Origin: an uncultured Eubacteriales bacterium
GTDB lineage: Bacteria; Bacillota; Clostridia; Christensenellales; CAG-138
NCBI GenBank assembly: GCA_900318765.1
Contig: ONLX01000123.1
Coordinates: forward strand, 1 to 48,352
Length of the DNA: 48,352 bases
Direction of reading: 5' to 3'
How positions within the stretch are numbered: position 1 is the stretch's first letter; each line of letters starts with the position of its first letter. The notes below the pieces were generated by a model that ran no database searches, was not told where the DNA came from, and saw nothing but the letters and a program-made list of their open reading frames with translations. Made by a program: the position numbers and the translations under genes. Below are positions 35,240 to 44,535 of the stretch, piece after piece.

Positions 35240-36388
35240 ATGCAATTACAACTGGATCCGAGCCTGCCTTACGCGATCGCGCTTGAAGGCGGCGGCGCAA
35301 AAGGCGGTTATGAAATCGGGGTCTGGAGAGCACTGAACGAAACGGGCTTTGCAATCGCCGCTGTTTCGGGAACGAGCGTCGGCGCGCTGAACGGAGCGCT
35401 GATGGCGATGGGATCGTATGACAAAGCCGTGGAGGTGTGGAACTCCGTCCGGATGTCGAGCATTGTTTCGGTCGACGAAGCCGGCGAGAACGAGCTCAAG
35501 CGGATGCTGAGCGGTTCCGTTCCGCTGCTGGAGCTGCCGGAATATTTGCCGCGCATCCTGGACCTGATCAATCAGCGCGGTCTGGATGTTGCGCCGCTGC
35601 GCGCCTGGATTCGGGAGATCGTCGATCCGGAGCGTCTCCGCAGCGCGCCGATTCCGCTGTATGTTACGACCGTCTCCCTCGCCGAACGCAAGGGGCTCGA
35701 GATCAAGATCAACGATCTCGATACCGACGAAGCGATCTTCGATATGCTGCTTGCGAGCGCCTATCATCCGGCGTTCAAAAACGAGCCGCTGTATGACGGA
35801 AAACAGTATCTCGACGGCGGCGCGTTTGATTCGCTGCCGCTGCACGTCCTCGTCGAAAACGGGTACCGCAATCTGATCGGCGTGCGGCTGCCCGGCGGGC
35901 TCGGCATCGAACGCAGGTTCAAGATGCCCGATGACGCGAACGTAACGATCATCAAGCCGAATATCGACCTCGGCGGCGCGCTCGATTTTGACGCCGAGCG
36001 TGCGCGCTTCCATATGCAGGTCGGATATTTCGACACGCTGCGCGCGCTGTATGGGCTGTATGGAGCGAAGTATTATGTGGATCGGACACTTTCCGACCGC
36101 AACGCGCTGGACTGGATCCTCGACCGCTATGAACGCGAAGGGTCCGAAAAGCCGCTGCGCGCGCTGATCGAACAAACGCTTCCCTCCGAAGCGAAGCGGC
36201 TGAACGTGCGCGAAGGGGACTATTACGAGCTGATGATCGCATTGCTCGAGGAGGAAGCGCTGCAGCGCGGCGTAGAGCCGCTTGTGATCCGCACCGATCG
36301 GGACTTTATGCGCGCGATCGCGGACGTGGAACTCGAACGCCGCAAGGCGGAAAAAGCCGCAGCCGCAGAAGAAGATTCCCCGCAATAA
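35240..36388 (+). CDS. Patatin-like phospholipase
   Basis: 382-residue cytoplasmic lipid acyl hydrolase with the family triad of motifs: oxyanion hole EGGGAKGGYEIG, nucleophile Ser46 in GTSVG and Asp192 in LDGG. The C-terminal ~150 residues beyond the patatin core are charged and of unknown role. AAGGAAC precedes the ATG, 13 bases after the PFL gene. Last gene of the riboswitch-led operon, so flavin status would affect its expression if read-through is complete. Confidence 0.92.
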   Translation: MQLQLDPSLPYAIALEGGGAKGGYEIGVWRALNETGFAIAAVSGTSVGALNGALMAMGSYDKAVEVWNSVRMSSIVSVDEAGENELKRMLSGSVPLLELPEYLPRILDLINQRGLDVAPLRAWIREIVDPERLRSAPIPLYVTTVSLAERKGLEIKINDLDTDEAIFDMLLASAYHPAFKNEPLYDGKQYLDGGAFDSLPLHVLVENGYRNLIGVRLPGGLGIERRFKMPDDANVTIIKPNIDLGGALDFDAERARFHMQVGYFDTLRALYGLYGAKYYVDRTLSDRNALDWILDRYEREGSEKPLRALIEQTLPSEAKRLNVREGDYYELMIALLEEEALQRGVEPLVIRTDRDFMRAIADVELERRKAEKAAAAEEDSPQ

Positions 36389-36404
36389 GGCAATCCGACA
36401 GAAC

Positions 36405-36443
36405 GATCCACCGGCAAATTCCGGTGGATCTGCTTTCTTTTTT
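36405..36443 (+). terminator. Terminator of ribU operon
   Basis: Perfect 10-bp stem GATCCACCGG/CCGGTGGATC followed by a T-rich tail ending in six T residues. Confidence 0.9.
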
Positions 36444-36447
36444 GGGG

Positions 36448-37839
36448 TCAATTGATGATCGAGAAAAACTGAATCCGGGTATCGCCGGTGATCGTGAACG
36501 AATAGCTGAACCGATATGTCCAGTATCCATACAGCGTTTCCGGCGGTTTGCTGCTGACCGGATTGAGCGGGTTGGCATACGAGCCGCGTCCCGCCGACGC
36601 AGGGCTGCCTTCGAAGTACCCTTCGCTCGAACTCGATGAAGCATAGATCGTCACGACTGTTCCGAGCGGTAACGACCCGGAGGTACCCGAACCGTTTGCG
36701 CTTGAAAACGTACATCCCACGCACTGGATGCTGTATTTGGGAACCGGCGTCGCCGTCGGACGCGGGGTTGGCGTAGGCGTGGGTGTGGGCGTCGGGGTCG
36801 GACGCGTACCGGGATCGCCGTCTCTCCAACGCGAATGCAGAACGACCGTTACGGGGCGTGACCAATCGCGATCCCATTCGCCGCCGTTTTCCGACGGAGC
36901 GTAAAAATCGAAATACGAAACCGCTTCGACGCGCTTCTCCTCCGCATCATACCAACCGGCAAAGATCCGGTTCGGCTGCCACGGCACCGGATATGCCGAG
37001 AGGTAGCACAGCGATTCGGATTCGAGCGGCGCGTTCCAATAATAGATGGCGTCGTCCAACTGCAGCACCATCCGCGTCGGCTCGTTCGACACCCAGCGTG
37101 TATGCACTTCGACGCGGCGCACCCCGTCCGCATCGGGGCGAATCAGGCGAATATCGTCCGCAGTCAAAACATCGTACAGATCCACCGTCGCAAAGCCCTG
37201 ATCGGACGGCCAATCGCGATTCTGAATCACGTATCCGACCGCCGTGAAGCCTTCCTCATATGGAAGCGGCGGGAGGCGATATTCCGTAAAATCGGGCTCC
37301 CGAAAGGTTTCGTTTGCCAGAACAACCGGCGACCAATCCGAATAATCAAACCGATCGGCATAGACCGTAATCGAGATCGCGCCCTCTTTGCGGATCGGAT
37401 ACAGCTCCGGCGTCGGTTCCGGCGTTGCCGTCGGTTCGGGGGTCGGTTCCGCCGTGGGGGTTGGCGTTGTCGTCGGCTCGGGGGCAGGCACCCGCGTCGG
37501 CTCCAACGTTGCGGGCGGCGCCGGCGTTTCCGTCCAAACAGCCACCTGACGCGGCGTTTCGGTCGGCGCATCCGTGACGATCGCGGTGAGCGTCGCCGTC
37601 GGTACAACCGACATGCGGCTTGTGGTATGCGAAAACAGAACGCCGATCACGGTTAACCCTGCGGCGCCGAGCAGAAGCATGACTTTTGTCAACCGGTCCC
37701 GATTCGATGTGCCGGTTGTTTCTTCCTCCGCGACCTTGAGATCGCGATTGAACTCATCCGACAGCTTCGGGTATTCGGGCGTAACGCCCTCCCGATACTC
37801 GGGCGACAACCCGAGCAGCTCATGCGTTCTCTTTCTCAT
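36448..37839 (-). CDS. Anchored surface protein A with Pro/Thr linkers (shares N-terminal module with neighbour)
   Basis: 463 residues: a 32-residue cytoplasmic motif (MRKxxHExxG, TPEYPxL, DEFNR), a basic loop, one membrane helix (MLLLGAAGLTVIGVLF), a first Pro/Thr/Glu-rich linker, a folded domain of about 200 residues, a PTPTPT linker and a C-terminal Ser/Gly-rich domain with a CVGC pair. No enzyme motif was recognised. The start at 37839 matches the start of the paralogue; an in-frame ATG at 37881 would add 14 residues. Both have weak ribosome sites. Last gene of the mscS operon. Novel-looking; role unknown. Confidence 0.8.
   Translation of the reverse strand: MRKRTHELLGLSPEYREGVTPEYPKLSDEFNRDLKVAEEETTGTSNRDRLTKVMLLLGAAGLTVIGVLFSHTTSRMSVVPTATLTAIVTDAPTETPRQVAVWTETPAPPATLEPTRVPAPEPTTTPTPTAEPTPEPTATPEPTPELYPIRKEGAISITVYADRFDYSDWSPVVLANETFREPDFTEYRLPPLPYEEGFTAVGYVIQNRDWPSDQGFATVDLYDVLTADDIRLIRPDADGVRRVEVHTRWVSNEPTRMVLQLDDAIYYWNAPLESESLCYLSAYPVPWQPNRIFAGWYDAEEKRVEAVSYFDFYAPSENGGEWDRDWSRPVTVVLHSRWRDGDPGTRPTPTPTPTPTPTPRPTATPVPKYSIQCVGCTFSSANGSGTSGSLPLGTVVTIYASSSSSEGYFEGSPASAGRGSYANPLNPVSSKPPETLYGYWTYRFSYSFTITGDTRIQFFSIIN
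36744..36810 (-). repeat. Pro-Thr codon repeat (second linker of protein A)
   Basis: Near-tandem CCx ACx codons encoding alternating Pro-Thr, a flexible extracellular spacer. The DNA repeat is imperfect and may vary in length between strains. Confidence 0.7.
37395..37510 (-). repeat. Pro/Thr/Glu-rich linker repeat (first linker of protein A)
   Basis: Degenerate repeats of TPEPT/ATPEPT-type units separating the membrane anchor from the first folded domain. Confidence 0.65.
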
Positions 37840-37940
37840 TTCCATCCAACGGCAGAATCCTTGCTCCGCCGTGCACTCCATGATCCTGTAGTATCGAACC
37901 GGGAAATTGCCTCGATGCGCCTTTTGGCATCGCTTATAGA

Positions 37941-39020
37941 TCAGTATTCGATCTCCCGGATCCTCGTGTAAGTCGTGTCGTAATGCACCAGTTTCTGGGT
38001 AAACGAAACATGTGCGGTTCCATGCTCGGGGAACGATTCCGGCCGCGGCATCACAAACGCGTAGGAATAATACACCGCATCGCCATATTCATGGGGCTCG
38101 AGCTCCAACCGGCACGTTTCCGCAGGGATATCCTGCCCGTCCACCGTGACGGTCACATATACGTCACCGGGCGCAAGATCCTCCCGTTCCCCGTAGAAAA
38201 ACCGCAGCCCATCGTATGTCATCCATTCCTCAATCCGGGCAACGAAGCAGTCCGGATAAGTCGTTTCTCCGAACATGTATGCATAGGGATCCTCTTCGGG
38301 ATTCGGCAGGTCGTAATGCACGCTGACCCACATCTCATGCGCGGCTTCAACGGTTTCAACGTCGGACGGTCCGTCCTCCCCGCTATACGCATAGGTCACT
38401 TCCATCTGCGGCTCCAGATTGTAATCGGGCGGCACGTTGTCAAAATCAAACTCGTGGGAATACAAGTAATCATACAGATCGAAATCATGCAGCCAATAAT
38501 AGCCGAACAGCCGCTCTTCCGCGTCCGGCTCATATTCCCAGATCGTGCCCAGATAGACGTCATAGATCCGCAAGGCGATTGATTCGAGTTGCTCCGGCAC
38601 GTTCCATTGCACGAAGGCTTCGTATACCTCTGACCTGCGATAGAACGTAATCTTTACGCCGGGGATCGGAACCGCTGTCGGCTTGGATGTCGATTCGGGC
38701 GAGGGCGTTTCCGTTGGCGCCGCCGTGAGGGCGACCGCAGGCGCGGGGGTGGCCGTTTCCGTCGGAACCGGGGAAACCGTCGCGTGCGGCTCTTCAACCG
38801 CATCGCTCTTTACGGACCGCGGGAACAGGATTCCGAGCACCGTCAGCCCCACCGCAGCCAGCAGCAGCATGACGCGGCGAAGCCGTTTTTTGCGATCCTC
38901 GGCAGCAATCACAACGGGCGCGTTGCGATTGAACTCGTCCGGGAGCGGCGGATATTCGGGCGTGCCGCCTTCCTGATACTGGGGCGGAATGCCCATGATT
39001 TCATGGGCATGTTTTCTCAT
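37941..39020 (-). CDS. Anchored surface protein B (paralogous N-terminal module)
   Basis: 359 residues. The first 32 match protein A at 21 positions (MRK, HE, G, P, Y, EG, TPEYP, L, DEFNR). The following basic loop and membrane helix (MLLLAAVGLTVLGILF) also match, then a short Pro/Thr/Glu linker. The outer ~230 residues are acidic and Tyr-rich (FDLYDYLYSHEFD, EEDPYAYMFGE) and do not resemble protein A. No enzymatic motif seen. Its ATG overlaps the mscS stop (ATGA), so it is made together with the channel. Function unknown; a channel partner or envelope sensor is a guess from context. Confidence 0.82.
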   Translation of the reverse strand: MRKHAHEIMGIPPQYQEGGTPEYPPLPDEFNRNAPVVIAAEDRKKRLRRVMLLLAAVGLTVLGILFPRSVKSDAVEEPHATVSPVPTETATPAPAVALTAAPTETPSPESTSKPTAVPIPGVKITFYRRSEVYEAFVQWNVPEQLESIALRIYDVYLGTIWEYEPDAEERLFGYYWLHDFDLYDYLYSHEFDFDNVPPDYNLEPQMEVTYAYSGEDGPSDVETVEAAHEMWVSVHYDLPNPEEDPYAYMFGETTYPDCFVARIEEWMTYDGLRFFYGEREDLAPGDVYVTVTVDGQDIPAETCRLELEPHEYGDAVYYSYAFVMPRPESFPEHGTAHVSFTQKLVHYDTTYTRIREIEY

Positions 39021-39892
39021 TTCTGATGAACATCGATCTGCGGGAACGGAACCTCAACGCCGAGTTTCCGCATCCCCACGAACAGGTCATGGTTCAGAAC
39101 ACGCGCTCCGGAATAGATATCCGGCTCCGCAACTTCGACTACGAACTTCAAAACGACCGCACTGTCGCCGAGTGAATCGATCCCAAGGTATTCGGGCGTG
39201 GATTTCATCAGGTCCGGATGCGCGGCCCGGATCTCCTCCAGCAGCGCGGGAATCTGCTTTTCCAGCGCTTCGAGATCCGTTTCATACGGGATCGGGAATT
39301 CCGCAACCGACTTCGACGTATGATCCGAGCGGTTCAGAATGTTCTTCATATCGGAATTGTTGACGATTTTCACATTGCCGCCGACGTCGGTAATCACGGT
39401 CGTGCGGACGCTGATATCGGTTACCGTTCCGCGGAATCCGTTGATTTCGATGATATCGCCGATGTTGTACTGATTGTCGATCAAAATGAACATTCCGGTG
39501 ACCACGTCGGCAATCAGGCTCTCCGCGCCGAAGCCGATGATCAGGGCGATGATTCCGAGACCGGACAGGATCGTGATGATATCCACGTTCAGCATCGTCA
39601 AAGCAACGCAGATCGCGATCAGGATGACCGCGTAACGGATGATGTTCTTCGTCAGTGCAATCATTGTGCGGGCACGGTTGCTCTTCGGTTTGAGAATCCC
39701 GAGGACAAAGCTGACGATCCCTTCCAATACCAGCAGGATCAGAAGAAGCAGGACGCCGTTCACGATCCGCTCGGGATTCCACTCGAACTTCGGCAGACTC
39801 TCGATCAGGCCGGTGGTCCTTGCCGCAACATAAACGATCACTCCGATTACCAACAGAATCAGAACGCGAATCAACGGGGATTTTTTCTTCAT
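39017..39892 (-). CDS. Small-conductance mechanosensitive channel, MscS family
   Basis: 291-residue channel that opens under membrane tension. Hydrophobic helices at about 8-24, 43-67 and 86-104 precede the pore helix GLGIIALIIGFGAESLIADVV. The MscS beta domain follows (NIGDIIEINGFRGTVTDI and VIVNNSD-like VKIVNNSD) with the C-terminal alpha/beta domain. The start at 39892 has AAGGAG with a 6-base spacer and lies 43 bases from a consensus promoter. First gene of an operon with two anchored proteins, which is unusual for this channel family. Confidence 0.93.
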   Translation of the reverse strand: MKKKSPLIRVLILLVIGVIVYVAARTTGLIESLPKFEWNPERIVNGVLLLLILLVLEGIVSFVLGILKPKSNRARTMIALTKNIIRYAVILIAICVALTMLNVDIITILSGLGIIALIIGFGAESLIADVVTGMFILIDNQYNIGDIIEINGFRGTVTDISVRTTVITDVGGNVKIVNNSDMKNILNRSDHTSKSVAEFPIPYETDLEALEKQIPALLEEIRAAHPDLMKSTPEYLGIDSLGDSAVVLKFVVEVAEPDIYSGARVLNHDLFVGMRKLGVEVPFPQIDVHQK

Positions 39893-39934
39893 GGGCTTCT
39901 CCTTCTGCCGAAATGCCGACATTGTTCTGAATAT

Positions 39935-39963
39935 ATTATAGAAGATTTCCCGAACCGTGTCAA
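39935..39963 (-). promoter_or_regulatory. Perfect-consensus sigma-A promoter of mscS operon
   Basis: TTGACA, 17-base spacer, TATAAT on the minus strand, exactly the consensus; predicted to be strong and constitutive. Confidence 0.93.
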
Positions 39964-40020
39964 CGAAAACCCAAGGGCTTCGGAAATTTATGAATAAACG
40001 GTAAAACCGTCTTCCGAAAT

Positions 40021-40049
40021 CGGACAAGAACCACAATTTATGGTATAAT
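40021..40049 (+). promoter_or_regulatory. Promoter of topoisomerase pair
   Basis: CGGACA, 17-base spacer, TATAAT, 47 bases before the subunit B ATG and divergent from the mscS promoter. Confidence 0.7.
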
Positions 40050-40095
40050 GCGTTGTTATGAAACGGGTATTTTGTGCCCGTCCGAGGAGGAAACC

Positions 40096-42057
40096 ATGGC
40101 TGAAGAATATTCCGTTCGCAATATTACCGTGATGGAAGGATTGGACGCGGTCCGGATGCGGCCCGGTATGTATATCGGTTCGACCGGATTGCCCGGTCTG
40201 CATCACATGCTTTGGGAAATCGTGGACAACGCGATCGACGAAGCGGCGAACGGCTATGCAAATGAAATCAATGTGACGCTGAATCGGGATAAGAGCGTGA
40301 CCGTTTCGGACAACGGTCGCGGCATCCCGACCGGCATCCATGAAAAGCTCGGCGTCTCCGGGGTTGAAGTCGTCTTTACACAGCTCCACGCCGGCGGAAA
40401 ATTCGGGAACGACGCGTACGGGTACTCCGGCGGTCTGCACGGGGTCGGCGCTTCCGTCGTCAACGCGCTTTCGCGCTGGGTCAAGGTCGAGGTGTTCCAC
40501 GAGAACCGCGCCTATCTGATCGAGTTTTCCAGCGAGGAGAACGCGGAAGGGAAGATCGTTTCCGGCAAGCCCAAGTATCCGTTGACCGAGACCGGAAGAA
40601 CGCGCAGGCAGGGCACCGTTGTTTCGTTCCTGCCCGATGACCGGGTGTTCGAGACGATCGATATGCAGTACGGCGTGATTATGAAACGGCTGCGCGAGCT
40701 TGCGTACCTGAACCGCGGCGTCAAGCTGACGCTTGACGATAACCGCGAATGGGGCAAGTCGAAGCACAACGAGTTCTGCTATGAGGGCGGCCTCAGCGAC
40801 TTTGTGCGCTACATTCAGGAGGACAAAACCGCGCTGTATGATCCGCCGATCCATTTTTCGGGCGAATCCAACGGGATCCAGGTCGAAGTGGCGATTCTGC
40901 ACAACGACGGCTACTCCGAAACCATCGCCTCCTACGTCAACAACATCCCGACAACCGAGGGCGGCACGCACGAGACCGGGTTCAAAGCGGCGCTGACCAA
41001 GGTGATGAACGATTACTGCCGCAAAGTCGGCGCGCTCAAGGAAAAGGACGCGTCGCTTGCGGGCGAGGATTTCCGTGAAGGCATGACGGCGGTTCTGTCG
41101 CTGAAGATGCGGAACATCCAGTTTGAGGGACAGACCAAAACGAAGCTCGGCAACACCGAAGCGCGACCCGCAGTGGAAACGGTGGTGACGCAGCAGCTTT
41201 CCGTTTGGCTCGAAAATCTCAAGAACACTGCGGTCGCAAACCAGATCGCCGAGAAGGCTGTCAAGGCGGCGAAGGCCCGCAACGCCGCGCGGAAAGCCAA
41301 GGAGACCGCGCGTGAAAAGAGCAAGCTCGAAAATGCGCCGCTCGTCGGAAAGCTGTCCAGCTGCACCGGTCGTGACTATTCGCAGAACGAGCTGTTCATT
41401 GTGGAGGGAGACTCCGCAGGCGGAAGCGCAAAGCAGGGGCGCGACCGTCGGTTCCAGGCGATTCTTCCGCTGCGCGGAAAGCCGCTGAACGTGGAAAAAA
41501 AGCGGCTCGAGCAGGTGCTGCAGAACGATGAGTTCCGTTCGATCATCACGGCGCTCGGGACCGGCATCGGGGACGATTTCGATATCTCCGGGCTCCGTTA
41601 CAACAAGATCATTATCCTTGCCGATGCCGACCAGGACGGCGCGCATATCCGCGCGATCCTCCTGACGTTCTTCTATCGCTATATGCGGCCGCTCATCACC
41701 GAGGGACATGTTTACATCGGCATGGCTCCGCTCTACCGCGTGCAAAAGCCGAACAAGCCGCCCGTCTACTGCTATGACGATGCGGCGCTCAAGAGCGCGA
41801 TGAAACAGGTCTCGGGCAAGAACTATACGCTGCAGCGCTATAAGGGGCTCGGTGAGATGAACCCGGAGCAGCTTTGGGAAACGACCATGAACCCGCAGGG
41901 CCGCAAGCTGACCTGCGTAACGATTGACGACGCGGCGGAGGTTGAGCATCTTGTAACGGTCCTGATGGGCGATCGCGTGCAATCGCGTAAGGAATACATT
42001 TTTGAGTATGCGGACTTCAACCGCTCGAACGCAGTTTTTGAGAAGATAAAGGAATAA
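40096..42057 (+). CDS. Type IIA DNA topoisomerase subunit B (GyrB/ParE)
   Basis: ATPase subunit of gyrase or topoisomerase IV. 653 residues: GHKL ATPase with VDNAIDEA, DNGRGIP and GLHGVGASVVNALS, the transducer domain, then TOPRIM with EGDSAGGSAKQGRDR and DADQDGAH. The stretch around LRGKPLNVEK and ALGTGIGDDFD resembles GyrB more than ParE. GAGGAGG stands 5 bases before the ATG. The A subunit starts 4 bases after its stop. No recF, dnaN or dnaA is near, so this may be a second, non-origin pair. Confidence 0.95.
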   Translation: MAEEYSVRNITVMEGLDAVRMRPGMYIGSTGLPGLHHMLWEIVDNAIDEAANGYANEINVTLNRDKSVTVSDNGRGIPTGIHEKLGVSGVEVVFTQLHAGGKFGNDAYGYSGGLHGVGASVVNALSRWVKVEVFHENRAYLIEFSSEENAEGKIVSGKPKYPLTETGRTRRQGTVVSFLPDDRVFETIDMQYGVIMKRLRELAYLNRGVKLTLDDNREWGKSKHNEFCYEGGLSDFVRYIQEDKTALYDPPIHFSGESNGIQVEVAILHNDGYSETIASYVNNIPTTEGGTHETGFKAALTKVMNDYCRKVGALKEKDASLAGEDFREGMTAVLSLKMRNIQFEGQTKTKLGNTEARPAVETVVTQQLSVWLENLKNTAVANQIAEKAVKAAKARNAARKAKETAREKSKLENAPLVGKLSSCTGRDYSQNELFIVEGDSAGGSAKQGRDRRFQAILPLRGKPLNVEKKRLEQVLQNDEFRSIITALGTGIGDDFDISGLRYNKIIILADADQDGAHIRAILLTFFYRYMRPLITEGHVYIGMAPLYRVQKPNKPPVYCYDDAALKSAMKQVSGKNYTLQRYKGLGEMNPEQLWETTMNPQGRKLTCVTIDDAAEVEHLVTVLMGDRVQSRKEYIFEYADFNRSNAVFEKIKE

Positions 42058-42061
42058 CGGT

Positions 42062-44473
42062 ATGGCTACGACAAAGAAACCCACGACCCCGCCGCCGCAG
42101 GAAACGATCCTGCACATCAGCATGGACGAGGTCATGCACAATTCCATGATGCCCTACGCCGAGCATGTCATCCTGGAGCGCGCGCTGCCGCGCGTTGAGG
42201 ACGGATTGAAGCCCGTACAGCGGCGCATTCTCTACACCATGCTGGAGCTCGGCAATACGCCCGATAAGCCGCATCGCAAATGCGCACGTATCGTCGGCGA
42301 CTGTCTCGGTAAATACCATCCGCACGGCGACAGCTCGGTGTACGACGCGCTCGTGCGCATGGCGCAGCCGTTCAATATGGGCGTTTGCCTCATCGACGGA
42401 CACGGCAATTTCGGTTCGGTCGACGGCGACAGCGCGGCCGCCATGCGTTACACCGAAGCGCGTATGACCGACGCGGCCATGCTGCTGTTGAAGGACATCG
42501 ACAAGGATACCGTTCCGCTCGCTTGGAACTTCGACGATACGATGAAGGAGCCGGAGCTCTTGCCCGGGCGGTTTCCGAATCTGCTTGTGAACGGCGCAAG
42601 CGGCATCGCGGTCGGCCTTGCGACGAATATTCCTCCGCACAATCCGGTCGAAGCAATCGACGCGGTCATCGCGCAGATCGACAATCCGAAGATCACGATT
42701 CCGGAGCTGATGAAAATCCTGCCTGCGCCGGATTTCCCGACCGGCGGGTACCTGATCGACTCGGAAGAGATCGCGCGTTCCTATGAGACCGGGCGCGGCA
42801 AGCTGACGATGCGAGCCAAAACGCACTTTGAGGACATGAAGAACGGCAAGACGCGCATCGTGATCGATGAGTTTCCGTTCACCGTCAACAAAGCCGCTTG
42901 CCTCGAAAAGATCCTGCAGATCACGCAGGAAAAGAAGGCGATGTTTGCTGCGATTGCGGACATCCGGGACGAATCCGACCGCACCGGAACGCGTGCCGTC
43001 ATTGAAATCAAGAAGGACGGCGATCCCGAGAAGATTCTCCAGATGCTGTTCAAGTATTCGGATCTGCAATGCACGTTTGGCGCAAACTACGTCGCGATTG
43101 CAAACGGCAAGCCGCAGCAGATGAACCTCAAGGAGATTCTTGCGCATTACATCCGGCATCAGCGCGAAGTCACGACGCGGCGAACCAAGACGGAGCTGGA
43201 GATCGCCAAAAAACGCTGCCACATCTTAGAGGGCTTGATGGTCGCGGTCAACAACCTCGATCGCGTCATCAAACTGATTCGCGCCTCGAAGTCCCCGAAG
43301 GAAGCGCGCGAAGGGTTGATGGCAACATTCTCGCTGACCGAAGTGCAGGCGCAGGCAATCCTCGATTTAAGGCTCCAAAAGCTCACCGGGCTTGAGCTGC
43401 TCTCGATCGAAAATGAGTACCGCGATACGAAAAAGCGGATTGCGGAGCTCGAAGCCATCCTCGCTTCGGATCGGAAGCTTGCCAACCTGATTAAGCGGGA
43501 GCTTTCCGAAGTGCGCGCGTTGTTTGACGGCAAGCGGCACACCGCGATCATCGCGGGGGATGTTTCGATCGAAGCCGCCCCCGAAGAAGCGCTGCCCGCG
43601 GAGGAAATGACCGTTACGCTGCTCGATGGGCAGAAGCTGCGCAAAACGCCGTCGCGCCTGTTCAACGCGGCGCAGATCAAGGCGGAACGGCCGATTGAGT
43701 CGGTCACGCTCCCCGGCGACGGCACGCTGCGGCTGTTCACCGATCGCGGCGAGCTCCTTGCATTGAAGGTTTCGGAAATTCCCGAAACGCACGCCACCGC
43801 AAAGCCGGTCAGCCTCGTTTCTCTGCTGGAAATGGAGAAGGGCGAACGCATCATCCGGATGATCGACGAAGCGCAAAGCGGCGATTATCTGCTGGTCACC
43901 GAAAATGGCATGATCAAGCGGACCGCCGCCGAGGAATTCCGCATCCGCTCCAAGCGCACGACGGCAATCGGGCTGAAAGAAAAGGACCTGCTGCTCTGCG
44001 TCAGGGAAGCGACCGAAGACAGCATCCTGCTCGTTTCGCGGTTCGGCATGAGCATTCGCTTTGCCGCGGACACCGTTCCCTCCACCGGACGAACGGGCCA
44101 GGGCGTGGTTGCGATCAAACTGGAACCGAAGGACAAGGTCTTCTTTATGGAACAGACGGGCGACGAAGGCGAGCTGATTACCGTCAGCGATCGCGGCTAC
44201 GGAAAGCGCAGCTTCCTGTTCGACTATGAGCTGCAGGGCCGGAACGGCAAGGGCGTGAAGACCTTCGACTTCAAGAAAAACGGATCGAACGGAACACAAC
44301 TCGCGTTCGTAGGCACTGTCACCGAACCGTATACGCTCATTCTCGAACAGCGGCACGGCGCAAAGACGTCGCTGAGTTCCGAGCAGATTCACATTCAGCC
44401 GAAAGCCGGAAAAGGCGAGCTGCTTGTGCCGGTTGTACTCGACGACGACGTTGTCGCAGGGTATCGCGAATAA
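42062..44473 (+). CDS. Type IIA DNA topoisomerase subunit A (GyrA/ParC), without a canonical GyrA box
   Basis: 803-residue DNA cleavage subunit. Catalytic Tyr130 lies in AAMRYTEAR. The quinolone region reads HGDSSVYDA, with Ser and Asp at the usual resistance positions. The breakage domain and LDLRLQKLTGLE look GyrA-like. In the C-terminal beta-pinwheel, the first-blade loop that should hold QRRGGKG (about 531-545) reads NAAQIKAERP instead; a similar QGRNGKG occurs later (725-731). Without the box in place, DNA wrapping and negative supercoiling would be doubtful, pointing to a topoisomerase IV-like role. GyrA versus ParC is left open. Confidence 0.94.
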   Translation: MATTKKPTTPPPQETILHISMDEVMHNSMMPYAEHVILERALPRVEDGLKPVQRRILYTMLELGNTPDKPHRKCARIVGDCLGKYHPHGDSSVYDALVRMAQPFNMGVCLIDGHGNFGSVDGDSAAAMRYTEARMTDAAMLLLKDIDKDTVPLAWNFDDTMKEPELLPGRFPNLLVNGASGIAVGLATNIPPHNPVEAIDAVIAQIDNPKITIPELMKILPAPDFPTGGYLIDSEEIARSYETGRGKLTMRAKTHFEDMKNGKTRIVIDEFPFTVNKAACLEKILQITQEKKAMFAAIADIRDESDRTGTRAVIEIKKDGDPEKILQMLFKYSDLQCTFGANYVAIANGKPQQMNLKEILAHYIRHQREVTTRRTKTELEIAKKRCHILEGLMVAVNNLDRVIKLIRASKSPKEAREGLMATFSLTEVQAQAILDLRLQKLTGLELLSIENEYRDTKKRIAELEAILASDRKLANLIKRELSEVRALFDGKRHTAIIAGDVSIEAAPEEALPAEEMTVTLLDGQKLRKTPSRLFNAAQIKAERPIESVTLPGDGTLRLFTDRGELLALKVSEIPETHATAKPVSLVSLLEMEKGERIIRMIDEAQSGDYLLVTENGMIKRTAAEEFRIRSKRTTAIGLKEKDLLLCVREATEDSILLVSRFGMSIRFAADTVPSTGRTGQGVVAIKLEPKDKVFFMEQTGDEGELITVSDRGYGKRSFLFDYELQGRNGKGVKTFDFKKNGSNGTQLAFVGTVTEPYTLILEQRHGAKTSLSSEQIHIQPKAGKGELLVPVVLDDDVVAGYRE

Positions 44474-44480
44474 AACCATA

Positions 44481-44528
44481 GTCCGCCGGACGCAGGCATT
44501 TTCTGCAATCCGGCGGATTCTTCTTTGA
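44481..44528 (+). terminator. Terminator of topoisomerase operon
   Basis: TCCGCCGGA/TCCGGCGGA stem with a smaller GCAG/CTGC stem inside, followed by TTCTTCTTT. Confidence 0.75.
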
Positions 44529-44535
44529 AAACCGC

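Noticed and set aside
39988..42147. Very long open frame on the minus strand (over 700 codons) opposite the topoisomerase B gene
   Set aside because: It is fully antisense to an unmistakable GyrB/ParE gene; its translation is rich in Arg/His/Val without domain motifs. GC-rich codon use produces such mirror frames.
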